Shown: piece by piece, positions 22,597-33,492 of the stretch
Position numbering within the stretch: the first letter of the stretch is position 1
Layout of the letters: each line of letters opens with the position of its first letter
Assembly (NCBI GenBank): GCA_949130495.1
Contig: OX422211.1
Span: 332,414,504-332,478,503, forward strand
Source of the DNA: Sambucus nigra
Taxonomy: Eukaryota; Streptophyta; Magnoliopsida; Dipsacales; Adoxaceae
Direction of reading: 5' to 3'
Length of the DNA stretch: 64,000 nt
The notes under the pieces: generated by a model
What the model saw: the letters and a program-made list of their open reading frames with translations, nothing else
Database searches by the model: none
What the model was told of the DNA's origin: nothing
Position numbers and translations under genes: made by a program

Positions 22597-23835
22597 TCTT
22601 TAGGTCAGAATTGACCTCGGTCTTGGATCGTCACCTTAGTTGGGTCAGAATTGACCCCGGTCCTCAGTTGTCACCACTCTTTAGGTCAGAATTGACCTTG
22701 GTCTTGGATCGTCACCTGAGTTGGGTTAGAATTGACCCCGGTCCTCGATCGTCACCACTCTCTAGGTCAGAATTGACCTCGGTCTTGGATCGTCACTTGA
22801 GTTGGGTTAGAATTGACCCCGATCCTCGATCGTCACCATTATTAGGTCAGAATTGACCTCTATCTTGGATTGTTACCTGAGTTGGGTCAAAATTGACCCC
22901 GGTCCTCGGTCGTCACCACTCTTTAGGTCAGAATTGACCTCGGTCTTGGATCGTCACCTGAGTTGGGTCAGAATTGACCCCGGTCCTCGATCGTCACCAC
23001 TCTTTAGGTCAGAATTGACCTCGGTCTTGGATCGTCACCTGAGTTAGGTCAGAATTGACCCCGGTCCTCGGTTGTCACCACTCTTTAGGTCAGAATTGAC
23101 CTAGGTCTTGGATCGTCACCTGAGTTGGGTCAGAATTGATCCCAGTCCTCGGTCGTCACCACTCTTTAGGTCAGAATTGACCTCGTTCTTGGATCGTCAA
23201 CAAAGTTGGGTCAGAATTGACCCCGGTCCTCGGTCGTCACCACTCTTTAGGTCATAATTGACCTCGGTCTTTGATCGTCACCAGAGTTGGGTCAGAATTG
23301 ATCCCGGTCCTCGGTCGTCACCACTCTTTAGGTCAGAATTGACCTCGATCTTGGATCATCACCTGAGTTGGGTCAGAATTGATCCCGATCCTCGGTCGTC
23401 ACCATTTTTTAGGTTAGAATTGACCTCGGTCTTGGATCGTCACCTTAGTTGGGTCAGAATTGATCCCCATCCTCGATCGTCACCACTCTTTATTTTAGAA
23501 TTGACCTCGATCTTGGATCATCACCTGAGTTGGGTCAGAATTGATCCTGATCCTCGGTCGTCACCATTCTTTAGGTCAAAATTGACCTAGGTCTTGGATC
23601 GTCACCTGAGTTGGGTCAGAATTGACCCCGGTCCTCAGTCGTCACCACTCTTTAGGTCAGAATTGACCTCAGTCTTGGATTGTCACCTGAGTTGGGTCAA
23701 AATTGACCCCGGTCCTTGATCGTCACCACTCTTTTGGTGACCTCGGTCTTGGATCGTCACCTGAGTTGGATCAGAATTGATCCCGATCCTCGGTCGTCAC
23801 CACTCTTAGGTCAGAATTGACCTCGATTATTAGAT
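22597..23835 (+). repeat. 3' UTR tandem array, ~81-bp dimeric unit, about 15 copies
   Basis: Two related ~40-bp halves alternate: TTAGGTCAGAATTGACCTCGG with TCTTGGATCGTCACCTGAG, and TTGGGTCAGAATTGACCCCGG with TCCTCGGTCGTCACCACTC. Each half contains the inverted repeat GGTCA-GAAT-TGACC. The dimer is 81 bp, a multiple of three, so long spurious open frames run through it. Tandem arrays in the 3' untranslated region are a known habit of Tat-lineage elements. Confidence 0.95.
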
Positions 23836-24011
23836 CTTTTCCCTAATCCCATAGATTCGGCTTTGACCTGCAGAATTGATCATCCCCAGCACACTCCTTA
23901 GGTCCTCAGAATCGGCCTCGACCCTCTGAATCGGTCATACTCCCTCAAAAGCATCATGTGGTGTCTATTCGACGGTCATCATTTGTTCCAAACTCACCCA
24001 TCGAGGGGCTC
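23836..24011 (+). promoter_or_regulatory. Pre-LTR region with polypurine tract
   Basis: Residual array-like phrases end at about 23945. ATCGAGGGGCTC, ending at 24011 directly before the LTR TG, is the likely polypurine tract for plus-strand priming. Confidence 0.6.
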
Positions 24012-24209
24012 TGTAGACACCCCATTCCATTACCCCTAACTCTCCTTAGGTCCCTAGTACCTCCCTTCATCACTACAAACCCAGGTTATGTCCCGAGTAC
24101 TGACCTAGAAGCCATCGGGCACTCCCCGGCTCAGATTGACCAAAAAGTCAAACTCTTCATCTCGACCGAGACTGAACAAATCTTCGAAGGTCACTGAATA
24201 CCCTTTCCA

Positions 24210-24740
24210 ATGATCCATCCCGTGCGCGATTCCAACTTACCATGCGGACGAACGATCCGTTTGCGTCCGAAACTTAACCCAAAGGCCACCGAGCTCTCCC
24301 GGGCTCTGTTTGACCTATGTCAACTCTTTAGCTCAATCGAGGCTAAATGAATCTTTGAAGGCCACTGAATCCCTTTTCCAACAGTCCATCCCGTGCACGA
24401 TTCTGACTTTCTATGCGGACGAGCGATCCGCTTGACTCCAAGAGGTCACCAAATGCTTCCTCGTCCCGGTTGACCATAGTCAACTCTCCAAACCAGGTCA
24501 AACTCTTTGGAATGTCTAAATACATCTATTAACCTTTCTAATAGTCCACCCCGTGCGCAATTCGAACTTACTAGGTGGACGAACGATCCGTTTGCGTCCG
24601 AACGATTCCCCATCCAATGGATTGACAAATGCTTCTGAGCCATATTTGACCCAAAGTTAACTCTCGAACCCGGGAGCGGTCCAAAGGAATTTCGAAGGTC
24701 TCCAAATTACCTTTTCAATGGTATGCCCCGTGCATGATTT
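24210..24740 (+). repeat. U3 repeats, ~150-180-bp spacing, four copies
   Basis: Blocks with CCCGTGCGCGATTC, then ATGCGGACGAACGATCCG and TTGCGTCCGAA recur near 24220, 24400, 24550 and 24728 (the last is partial). They lie upstream of the LTR TATA box and could serve as repeated regulatory modules, which is inference. Confidence 0.65.
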
Positions 24741-24793
24741 TGACCAATAGTTTGCCCTCGGCAGTCGATTTTCCAAAAAGGCCTGAAACACAC

Positions 24794-24888
24794 TGCCAAA
24801 TGGCAGGTTCCAGACCCTGCCTATCGGCAGGTGCCGATAGGCAGGAACGGATCTATGCCGATCGATAGTGACCTGAGCCTATAAAAGG
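24794..24888 (+). promoter_or_regulatory. LTR promoter: palindromes and TATA box
   Basis: In order: TGCCAAATGGCA (24794-24805), the perfect 12-bp inverted repeat TGCCTATCGGCA / TGCCGATAGGCA with a 2-bp spacer (24818-24843), TGCCGATCGATA (24856-24867) and TATAAAAGG (24880-24888). The start of transcription is expected about 25-35 bp further on. Confidence 0.7.
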
Positions 24889-26107
24889 AGGCCTTCACCT
24901 CATTTGCAAGGAGAGCCTAGATCTGATAGAAATCACTCTCAATGAATCCCAGAAACCTCTCTCGAAGGTAACGTGATTTCAACTTCCAAATCCTTTTTTA
25001 CTTCCACTTTTCATCATCCTTTTCATCAAACTTGGTGAATTAGCCACTCTCCATCATCATCCAAGTGCAAGGTCTTCTCTCTAACATTCAAGATCAAGAT
25101 CTTCAATAAGGTCCAACTTTCTCTAGTTTCTCTTAAATTCTCTTAAACTCTCAATAACTTGTTTTCTTACTTAGCACTTTTATTATCTCATCCCACACAT
25201 CCTAATATACTTTTTTATTTAGTATTATTGCACATATCTTATTTTCATATAAATAAAAACCCAAAAAACAAGAAAAAGGGGATTTGCTCATAAATTCCAA
25301 ATAGGGATTCTCATACCTTTTCTCACACTTTTCTCACAATTAAAACACTTTTTCTACACACACATACACAGACTCACAAATAAGAGATCCCTATTTGGAT
25401 TTATGGGATAAATCCCACCCTCATTTTGTATGCGAACTACATGGACTTTGATGCCTTTATAGGCTACGTAGGCATCTCAGGGTAAAACCCGAGACTCGAG
25501 TCACTTTTCCCACTTTTTCTCTCATTTTTTATCTTCTCTAAATCCCATCTTCTTATATTCTATATACTTGTTCTTAGTGACGTATTACTCCATATGCGTT
25601 ATCGTTCCATTATAACGATCACCGTAAGGGTAATCACGTAAATCTTATTTTTCTAATATTATTCTTATATCTTCTTACGGATGACTCGCCTTTTCTTTTC
25701 CATGATACAAGTTGAGGATTCCTACCTCCATTATATATATACACGTGCACACATATCACGGGGGGAAATATAAAGGAAGATAACAAATATCCATGAGATA
25801 CCGAAAGGGCGGAATGGGTGCCTAACACCTTCCCATTTCGTAACTAAGCCTCCGAACCCTTCTCGAATAATTTTGGTTTCGCATGCACCAGTATGTCTTT
25901 GGATGCCATCCTTCGGGATGGCTTCCCCTTTTTCTTTTGTCTGCTTTGAGTAAAATAGACTGGCGACTCTAAATCTCTCTACATTTTTACACCACATCTC
26001 AAAAAGGACGCCAGCCGAAGAACCCCCGAGAGGGATGCGTGGGACCCGAAGGATCCTCTCCCTTCGCGCGTACCGCCCTAGCGCGGAGAGAATCGGGGAT
26101 GGCCACA

Positions 26108-26830
26108 CTTAGTAATGGGTATTTGTTTTTTTATGGTAACTTTGTTCAATTTGAGATAATTGATACAGAATTGGAGAGTTCCATATTTCTTCTTCACGAA
26201 TAGTACTAGTGCTCCCTATGGAGACATAATTTGTCGAATAAATCCTTTCGTTAGGATTTTGTCTGACTGGAGCCTAAATTCTTATAATTCCAATGGTGCC
26301 ATTATATACGAGGGTATAGAAATAGTAAAAGTATTTCGTAGCAGGTTGATTACGAATTCTATTTCTCTTGGCGGGGGAATACTAGGTAATTCTTCTAGAA
26401 AAACGTCCTCATATCTATCCAAAACTAAAAGATACTAGGAAGATATATTATATGCATTTCCTGAGTGTTGTCCTTGAAAATAAAATTCTTTAATTTGTGG
26501 GTTCTTAAAGATCACTTTCCTTGTATAATAATCGATATAAGCATATTGTTCGATAGAGCATCTATTCCAATGATACGATCAAATGCTATTATATCGAGTA
26601 CTACAAAGTCAATGGTAATAACTCTTATGCCAAGATATACTTTACAATGACAACAAACTTGACGAGTACTTACTATGTCTCCTGTGGGCATACCTACTGA
26701 TAGAGAGTAATCTATAGGAAGGGGGAAATGTTTTGCTAATGTCATATAATTAGTACTAATAAGTTAGTGAGAAGACCCATAATCAATTAGTACATGCGCC
26801 GTAAGATTTTAAAAAGAAATTTTACCTTCA
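26108..26830 (-). pseudogene. Chromovirus protease and start of RT (decayed)
   Basis: Minus-strand reading. The RT start, [20 protein letters not shown] ... [13 protein letters not shown], ends at 26108, exactly where the Ogre-like 3' LTR ends. Upstream, the protease gives HVLIDYGSSH (about 26795; the D-S/T-G active site reads D-Y-G) and FVVLDIIAFDRIIGIDALS (about 26600-26545). It was once continuous with the RT end now at 2855. About 70 codons of RT are missing between the two ends. Confidence 0.8.
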
Positions 26831-27620
26831 ATGACATCATGATTATTTGACTTGGTCAAGAGGGAAAAGGTTCGACCTTACGTTCTATTGCGCGGTGTTG
26901 GTTTCATTCCTTGGATATCCTGGGTACGTAATCCTTTCTCTTGGAACTGGGGGTCTTTGATACTTGGGTGTCTTACCTAGGTTTACCTAGGTTTTGATGT
27001 TCGTCCTTAATACTCGTTCAAAATGCTTGCATTTATTAATATCCATATTTACATATTCTTGGGCGTATCGAGATAGATTCGTAAAACTTAATTCATATCG
27101 AGCTATCGTCATTTGCTACTATTGTAATCCCAGAAATTTCACTGTCAGTTGATCTCGTACTGATTCGAAAAATTACTTTTTGAAGAATATTTTTTCAAAT
27201 TGTTCCCAAGTCATTCCTTCTGTATTTTGGGTATGTCCTACTGATTGCCACTAGTGGTCTGCTTCTTTCTCGAAGAGATAAGTTACTAATTCTACTCTAA
27301 GTTCGAGTAGTATACATAATCCATTTAGTATTTTTAGATTTTGCTAAAGCCATCGTTCTACCTCAGAAGCTTCGAGTTTTCCATAAAATGCTGGGGGTCA
27401 TTAATGAAGAAATTATTTTAAAGCATTCATCCTACGATCTTCTGTTAATACTCCGACACCTGTCACAGGTAATGGATTTCACTGAGCTTGGTTTAACACT
27501 GTGAGTTCTTGTAAACATTAGGCTATGTCCTCAGTAATCGTGGGAAGAGTTGGTAAGTTATACTTTTGTTGTGGTTCTCTCCTTGCGGATGCATTCGAAA
27601 TGCATGTTTTCACCATCCTA
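26831..27620 (-). pseudogene. Chromovirus gag (decayed)
   Basis: Minus-strand capsid signatures are readable despite stops: PPAFYGKLEASEVERWL (about 27390), TWEQFEKIFFKK (about 27210), ESVRDQLTVKFLGL (about 27165) and ARYELSFTNLSRYAQEYV (about 27105). This order fits the Ty3/gypsy retrotransposon gag domain. Several TAA/TAG stops lie inside the capsid region. Confidence 0.75.
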
Positions 27621-29095
27621 TAAGATAAATAATTTAAAGAATAAAGTAACAACAAGATTATACATAACCAAACTTGTTAAATTAGTTAAGCTGTGAGAAA
27701 GTACATCAAATTCCTAGAAGGTACAAAATTTTGGGACAACAATCCGCACAAATATATAGTTACTGCAGTACTACGGTTGCATAACACACCACACTATGAT
27801 ACTAACTATAACGTAACTCGCTCTTGCCCATTCACAGCCTCATATTAGACGAAGACATCACACTTTCTTGCGTCCAATATTTATTTACAACCTCCTGGCA
27901 ACTTATCTTCTGACTCATCGTTTAAGCCTATTTGGGGTATTACGTGATCCATCTCTGCCCTTGAGCCTCTGGTGCTTGATTTGAATGAGGACGTAGAAGT
28001 ATCTAGGTAAGGTATTTTTGATTCGTAATCATCTCGGGATACAGGAGGTGTCATGTGTAATTCCTCGACTGGAGTTGAGTCCCATGTAGACCTGTGTTTC
28101 GATCGAATCGGATCGAAAAATGCCTCTTCGAAAAAAATTCCGATTTTTCGAAAATAAAATAATTATTCCGATTTTTCAAAAAATTTAAAAAAATTTCGAA
28201 TTCGGAAAAATCGAAAAATCGACAAAAATCGAAAATTCACAAAATATATTAAAAATCCAGAAATTTTGAAATTTTGAAAATTCTAAAATTTCTATTTTTT
28301 TTTTGATTTGGATTACTCGAAATTCTCATTTTAAAGAAACAAAGAAAAGGGTTTAACCCAACATGTAAATACATGAAGATTTGACATATTTTTTCATTTG
28401 TGTAGAAGTTAGGAGGATACTCTTTTTTTATAGAGCACACTTTGGAGCCCTCTCTCTCTTCCTCTCCCAACCGATGTGGGATATGAGAAACTTTCAAAAA
28501 ATAAAAAAAAATCGGAAATTGGAAAATAATTTCAAAAAAATTGAAAATAATTCAAAAAAATTGGATCGACATAGTTTCGAAAAAATCAGATCGGAAAAAT
28601 CAAAAAATAAATAATTTAGAATTATTTTTGATTTTCAATTCCATTTTTTTTTTCAAAAAAATCAAAAAATCGAAAATCGACAAACTAAAATTTCATTCCA
28701 AATTTGGGAAAAATCGGATCGAAAATCATAAAAATCAAAAGTTAAATGGATGGCTTGTTGCAAGAACTTCTGGTCTTCAGAAAACCTACGAGCTTTATTT
28801 GCTTCTTGTTCTTCTCCCAATAGTCAACATGTGAGCAAATTATGCTTAATACTTGGGGTTGATATTGCCCATTCCCGATCTTCCTCCCTGATAGTCTTAT
28901 ATAACTTGGTATAACCTTCATCTCTGATGGTTTGGCTAAATCGGGCCTGATTGACGCCATATGTATTAAGCTAGATATTATTCCACACATTCATGGCTAC
29001 AAGATAGATTTTTAGTAACGTAATATAGTAAAGAAGTTGCGAACTTAAAATAAATATATATCCTGAAAGTCTCGTATAAGAGTGATAAACCTGAC
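27621..29095 (-). other. Chromovirus leader, interrupted by a small AT-rich element
   Basis: The region between gag and the primer site is non-coding. 28100-28745 is a foreign AT-rich insertion described separately. The rest shows only short open frames (for example 82 codons at 28990-28742) without domains. Confidence 0.5.
28100..28745 (-). mobile_element. Candidate small AT-rich transposon with AATCGGATCGAAAA motifs
   Basis: A ~645-bp block of repeated AATCGAAAA/AAAAATCGG motifs contrasts sharply with both flanks. AATCGGATCGAAAA recurs near each edge (about 28115 and 28715). In its middle the minus strand has ATCCCACATCGG followed by GTTGGGAGAGG (28482-28461) and TATAAAAAAA (28432-28423). 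No terminal inverted repeat or target duplication could be fixed, so the family is unknown. Confidence 0.45.
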
Positions 29096-29111
29096 ACTCA
29101 TTTTGATACCA
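29096..29111 (-). promoter_or_regulatory. Chromovirus primer-binding site, tRNA-iMet type
   Basis: The minus strand reads TGGTATCAAAATGAG three bases after the LTR end (GGGATGTGACA). The first eight bases match the initiator-Met primer site; the rest has drifted. Confidence 0.7.
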
Positions 29112-29114
29112 ACT

Positions 29115-30055
29115 TGTCACATCCCAACCTTTTCGTATATCACATAATAATTCCGGTATTACTATAATAATTCACCATATATATAATAAATGTTTTATTA
29201 CAACCAACAATAGCTAAGTATAATGATAGGGTACTTTATTCATTACAATCATGGGTCTACTGAGACAACATAATAAAATAAACAAAGAAAGAAAAGAAAG
29301 AAAAAAACGAATGTAGATAAGGGTACTACACCAACTAATAATTAGTTGTGTATATGATCATGATAATTTTTTCGGTCTTGCTAATGAGTTTCCATATGTT
29401 AGTGACATATAGAGTCACATGTGATGATGCACAGAAAATTACGGGGTGGGGGTGGGGTGATGCCTTCCTTACACTCAAGGTCCATCTGGAATTTTACAAG
29501 AATGAGCAAAAGTTTTCCCAGTAGATAATTCTGATTCTATAACATTTTATCAAATAATCCTTGAATATAAATAGAATCAGGTGAATATAAGAATTTGGAT
29601 CCAATAATTCACCTGAAACAGTGTACAATAATCAATACGATGATATTACTAAAATTAGAAATATCAAGTTTAGGATGGTTAAGGTTGCTGATGGTTTTTA
29701 AAACAAGACCCAAAGTTATCTTTTAGAGAATTTCATGGTCTAATAACCATACAAATAACAAATCAATCCAAAACAGTTGGAGATAAAGTAACAGTTCTGA
29801 GCCAAAATTACGAAGAGAGGTATCCATATGGTAAGCATAAACTAGTCACTCAATATTATCCGAATAATACTATCGTGGGTATAACAATAGTCTTTTCCCT
29901 GGTTATAATGTATACTATGATAGAACAAGTTCAATAAAATCAGATTAAATCGATATCATTGGTTCAAAAAACAACATAGGGTTTTTAAAATCGAATAACT
30001 TGTAATGTATTTTGAACTACACGAATGAGTTCATAAATGAGAATAAGATAACCGA
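29115..30055 (-). mobile_element. Chromovirus 5' LTR, R/U5-side part
   Basis: This starts (plus strand) TGTCACATCCCAACC, the end of the minus-strand LTR. It breaks off at 30055, where the LARD-like element is inserted. It continues at 49324. Joined, the LTR is about 2.8 kb. No gene is seen. Confidence 0.7.
30051..30055. repeat. Target duplication of the LARD-like element, left copy
   Basis: ACCGA here pairs with ACCGG at 49319-49323, one mismatch. Confidence 0.7.
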
Positions 30056-30623
30056 TGTAAGAGAGTAGTCTAATTTTGGAGAAATATCCGATTTTAGCAT
30101 GTGTTTGACTTGAGCAACTTCGGTTGCGCCTACGTATCCGTTATGCTCGGAATCAAAGTCAGCGTAGTTCGTGAGTTCGTATTATTCGCCGGAAAACTCA
30201 TTGTGGTGGTTTTTCGGAGAGATGGGAGGTGTTGAAACTCTTCTCCAAGACTCTTTTCTAATACTCTATCTAAAAAGTCATAAGACAAGAAAATCACTCT
30301 TCTCTCCCAAGAAGCTCTCTCTCAAATGTATGGGGGTGAGGATTATTTATAGCAAATCCAACCCAAGTGGGTCGCCACATGTCAAATAACCCGTGGTGAC
30401 ACATGTCCTATTTTAAGTGGCATGTGTCCCATAACATATGTCAAAACTCTCAATACTAGAATATTGTCTAGTTAATACGTAAATAATACACAAATACGCA
30501 TGATATGTTCGACGCGCATAATAACACTCCAGTCGCATAAACACATGGACTTTTGTCAATTTTAATCATCTCTAATCTCATTTAATAATTTAAAGAGAGG
30601 ATTATCATTAAGCCCCTCCTACA
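30056..30623 (-). mobile_element. LARD-like element 3' LTR
   Basis: This is the partner of 48751-49318. The minus strand carries TATAAATAATCC (about 30350-30340), a promoter-like TATA box in U3. A 72-codon plus-strand open frame here also exists in the other LTR and looks non-coding. Confidence 0.8.
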
Positions 30624-30675
30624 TTTGCCCCCTCATACATATAGTTGATATACTGATACATGTCAGAAATATATA

Positions 30676-30680
30676 GACTG
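30676..30680. repeat. Target duplication of the Tat element, left copy
   Basis: GACTG here pairs with AACTG at 43082-43086, one mismatch. Confidence 0.65.
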
Positions 30681-31226
30681 TGTTGATAATTAGTATGCTG
30701 ATATGGACGAATAATAAGAAGACACGTGTCAATCTACGTGGCACAATAGCAACGAGGAAGTTTATTCCCCCGACCTAGTCATACTCACTCCGAGCAACAA
30801 CTGTACTCCGAGGAACTCCAGCTCTCCGAGGAACTCTTGAACGATGAGCAACTAAGGCGATTCGAGCTGCATCTCGACCACAACATTGATTGCCAGATAA
30901 TCAACAGTTTAACTATTCATTGAATGCTTATCATCTTGACGCACACGCTTGAAGAACATTAAATGAATTACCCTTTCATATGAATATCATTTAATGTATC
31001 ACCCTTTCAGATTATGGCCTGAAGGCTATAAATACATTGTATTACCCTCATTCAAAGGGACCGGAATTTCTTGATAGTACTTGTAATCGAGAATTCCCAA
31101 ACACTCAGCAATAACATAACAGTGGACGTAGGCCATTCATATAAGGCTGAACCACTTTAAAATATTTTGTCTCATTTATTTATCTGTGATTGAATTATTA
31201 GAGTAATCTAATTTTTTACATCAACA
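30681..31226 (+). mobile_element. Tat element 5' LTR
   Basis: It starts TGTTGATAATTAG and ends TTACATCAACA, with TATAAATA at 31027-31034 as promoter. The U3 contains repeated CCGAGGAACTC. The partner is 42531-43081. Confidence 0.92.
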
Positions 31227-31229
31227 GAT

Positions 31230-31247
31230 TGGCGCCGTCTGTGGGAA
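31230..31247 (+). promoter_or_regulatory. Tat primer-binding site
   Basis: TGGCGCCGTCTGTGGGAA follows the LTR by three bases. This is the standard primer site of Tat-lineage elements; its first eight bases match plant tRNA-Asp-type ends. Confidence 0.85.
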
Positions 31248-31290
31248 ACGACTGTTGTTATCGTTTTTCACCAAAAATCATTCATCATCA

Positions 31291-33492
31291 ATGGCAGATA
31301 ATCCGGAATCCAGCAATCGAAACGCTGGAAATGCTGGAAATCTTCCAAATCCTTCTGCACCTCCAGATCTGGCTGGAATTATGACGAATCTGGCTCAAGG
31401 ACAAATCGCCATGCAAGAAACAATGCGGCAACTCATACAAACCTTTCATGGCGTGGCACCTGCACATTCGGGACAACGAAGTGGTCAGAGGCAAACCAAT
31501 TTACTTTCTTCACGATCCAGGCGTACAGAGACGTATCGTAATGAGGAATCTGATGATTTTTCTTATCAACCTGGGAAAACTTCATCGATACGGGCCACAG
31601 ATACTGAGCAACGTATTACTCTCTCTCTAGAGAGGACCAGTGCCTTGGAAAGACTGAGCAGGGTGTCTCCTTTCAGTCGATTAGGCCCTAGGAGGAATAA
31701 GAATCCACCTAAAGCCATGTCGAGGAATTTTCGACAACCATCAGATCTAAGAGAAGGATCAGCACAATCGCGACCAGCTGCTCGTCAAGGTAGATCTCAG
31801 GAGGCCACTTCAGAACAATTAATTGCCCAAACTAATGGGCCCGAGGATGGAAATGATGCGTGGAAAGGTTCCATTCAACGGTTGGAGGATAGATTGGGAG
31901 AAATGGCTAAGGCGAGGAACCCCCTACAACGAACCTTTGTTCAAGGGACACCTTTCATAAAGGCCATTGTGGATTTTCCTACACCGTCAAAATTTAAAGC
32001 ACCCGTGGTGACTCCCAAATATGATGGAAAGACAGATCCTGCTCTTCACATAGAGCAATATCAAGCTGCTGCCGACATCTATGTTGTCCCCGACGAGATG
32101 AGATGCAGAGCATTCTCAGGAACTCTTACTGGATCTGCCCAGATATGGTATAACAATCTTTCTAGAGGTAAGATTTCAACTTTCTTTCAGTTGGCTGAGT
32201 TGTTCATTAGCAATTTCTGTTTTGGAGCAAAGCTAGTAAAACGAGTAGCACACTTGTTAAGTGTTAGACAAAAATCTGGTGAAAGTACTAGAGATTACAT
32301 AACTCGTTTCAATAACGAGAAACTGAAGGTCATAGATTATGAAGAAAAGACAGCAATCACCGCCTTGATGAGTGGGTTGTTGCCTAACAAGTTGTATTAC
32401 ACTTTAGCCAAAGATCCACCTACAACTATGTCAGAGTTGATGGCAAAAGCGGCTAAAATCATGAATGCCGAGGAGGCTATGGTTGCGAAGAAGAATATGG
32501 ATAAAGAGACCAAGGTGGAAGTCGACAAATCTAAGAAGAAAGAGCATAAGGGCAATGGCGGTGACAAGCATTCCAAGAATAGTAGGTCGTCGTGGGAAGT
32601 CCTGAAAAAATTCGATAATTATACTCCTTTGAAAATGGGTATTAATCATGTCTTGGAAGAAATCAAGAATAGCGAGGAGGTAAAGTGGCCGAAGAAATTG
32701 AGGTCAGACCCTGATACGAGGAATAGGGAGAAATATTGCGAGTTCCATAAGGATCATGGTCATATGACCAAAAATTGCATAGCTCTTCAGAACGAGATTG
32801 AAACACTCATCCGAAGAGGAAAGCTAGCAAAGTATGTTGATCGGGGAGGTGAAAGAAGAAATAATGACCGAACTAGAGAGAGGTCTAGATCTCCTCATCG
32901 AGCAGAGGAGAAAAAGAAGAGAAACCATGAAGATGATCCAGATGATGACCCCGATCTTCCCAAGAAACCAAGGCAGCCAGAACGAGAGGTATTTTCCATA
33001 CGTTTTGGGTCATTTGATTGTAATGCCATTACAGGAGGAGATGCAGGAGGAGGAGACCTTACTGCAGAAAGAAAGGCTTACCTTGGAGAGGCTCAAGCTT
33101 GTTCATATATTCAGCGAATAAATTTGGCTGAGGAGGATCGCCCGAGGAAGATAAACAAAGAGAAGCTGGTCATTGGCTTTTTAAAAAATGACCTGGCAGG
33201 TGTTCTTTACCCTTACGACGACCCTTTGGTGATCAAAATGAGGATGAAAGAAGTAGTGATTTCAAGGGTTTTGGTAGATAATGGTAGTTCGGCGGACATC
33301 ATGTACTACTCATGCTTTGACAGTTTAAATTTGAAATTATCTCAATTGGAACCTTATCATAGAGCTCTCCTGGGTTTTGCTGGCGAGAAAGTTTTTCCAC
33401 TTGGGACGATCAAGTTGGATATATTCATTGGAACTTGGCCTGCTTATGGAACAGAGATAATACGCTTCTTTGTGATGGATAAGAATGTGTAG
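31291..33492 (+). CDS. Tat gag and start of protease
   Basis: The ATG at 31291 opens MADNPESSNRNAGN and is preferred over an upstream TTG, because Tat gag proteins start this way. The frame stays open for 733 codons. Residues 1-60 hold a short amphipathic N-terminus. Residues 243-390 are the capsid domain (YDGKTDPALHIEQY ... FNNEKLKVIDYEEK). Residues 483-496 are a CX2HX4HX4C knuckle (CEFHKDHGHMTKNC). A basic/acidic linker follows, and the protease active site DNGSS lies at 663-667 (nt 33277). A TAG at 33490-33492 (CAG-to-TAG type) ends the frame just before YNIIMGR, the protease C-terminal motif. Gag itself appears intact; translation of pol would need the stop to be bypassed. Confidence 0.85.
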   Translation: MADNPESSNRNAGNAGNLPNPSAPPDLAGIMTNLAQGQIAMQETMRQLIQTFHGVAPAHSGQRSGQRQTNLLSSRSRRTETYRNEESDDFSYQPGKTSSIRATDTEQRITLSLERTSALERLSRVSPFSRLGPRRNKNPPKAMSRNFRQPSDLREGSAQSRPAARQGRSQEATSEQLIAQTNGPEDGNDAWKGSIQRLEDRLGEMAKARNPLQRTFVQGTPFIKAIVDFPTPSKFKAPVVTPKYDGKTDPALHIEQYQAAADIYVVPDEMRCRAFSGTLTGSAQIWYNNLSRGKISTFFQLAELFISNFCFGAKLVKRVAHLLSVRQKSGESTRDYITRFNNEKLKVIDYEEKTAITALMSGLLPNKLYYTLAKDPPTTMSELMAKAAKIMNAEEAMVAKKNMDKETKVEVDKSKKKEHKGNGGDKHSKNSRSSWEVLKKFDNYTPLKMGINHVLEEIKNSEEVKWPKKLRSDPDTRNREKYCEFHKDHGHMTKNCIALQNEIETLIRRGKLAKYVDRGGERRNNDRTRERSRSPHRAEEKKKRNHEDDPDDDPDLPKKPRQPEREVFSIRFGSFDCNAITGGDAGGGDLTAERKAYLGEAQACSYIQRINLAEEDRPRKINKEKLVIGFLKNDLAGVLYPYDDPLVIKMRMKEVVISRVLVDNGSSADIMYYSCFDSLNLKLSQLEPYHRALLGFAGEKVFPLGTIKLDIFIGTWPAYGTEIIRFFVMDKNV

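Larger units (their letters stand above)
8672..26107 (+). mobile_element. Ogre-like (Tat lineage) Ty3/gypsy element, 5' LTR truncated
   Basis: Order: 5' LTR remnant, tRNA-Arg-type primer site, long leader, gag, protease, RT, RNase H, archaeal-type RNase H, integrase, two antisense genes, a tandem array, polypurine tract and 3' LTR of 2096 bp. The two LTR ends (8672-9226 and 25553-26107) differ at roughly 3% of sites by eye. The second RNase H domain, the tRNA-Arg primer site and the LTR starting TGTAGACACC are typical of the Tat lineage. It interrupts the RT of the minus-strand chromovirus at 26107/26108. The left boundary and target duplication were lost in a deletion, so insertion-site symmetry cannot be shown. 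Confidence 0.85.
24012..26107 (+). mobile_element. 3' LTR of the Ogre-like element (2096 bp, complete)
   Basis: It starts TGTAGACACCCC and ends GGCCACA, followed by chromovirus RT sequence at 26108. U3 holds four degenerate repeats (24210-24740). The promoter is at 24794-24888. The last 555 bp match the surviving 5' LTR piece. No open frame of note is present on the plus strand. Confidence 0.88.

Noticed and set aside
22611..23590. Open frames with HLSWVRIDPGPRSSPL repeats
   Set aside because: The ~81-bp array is a multiple of three and low in stops; no start, domain or codon bias supports a protein.
30171..30389. 72-codon frame, also at 48866-49084
   Set aside because: Both copies lie in the 568-bp LTR pair and run against the element's transcription; no domain.
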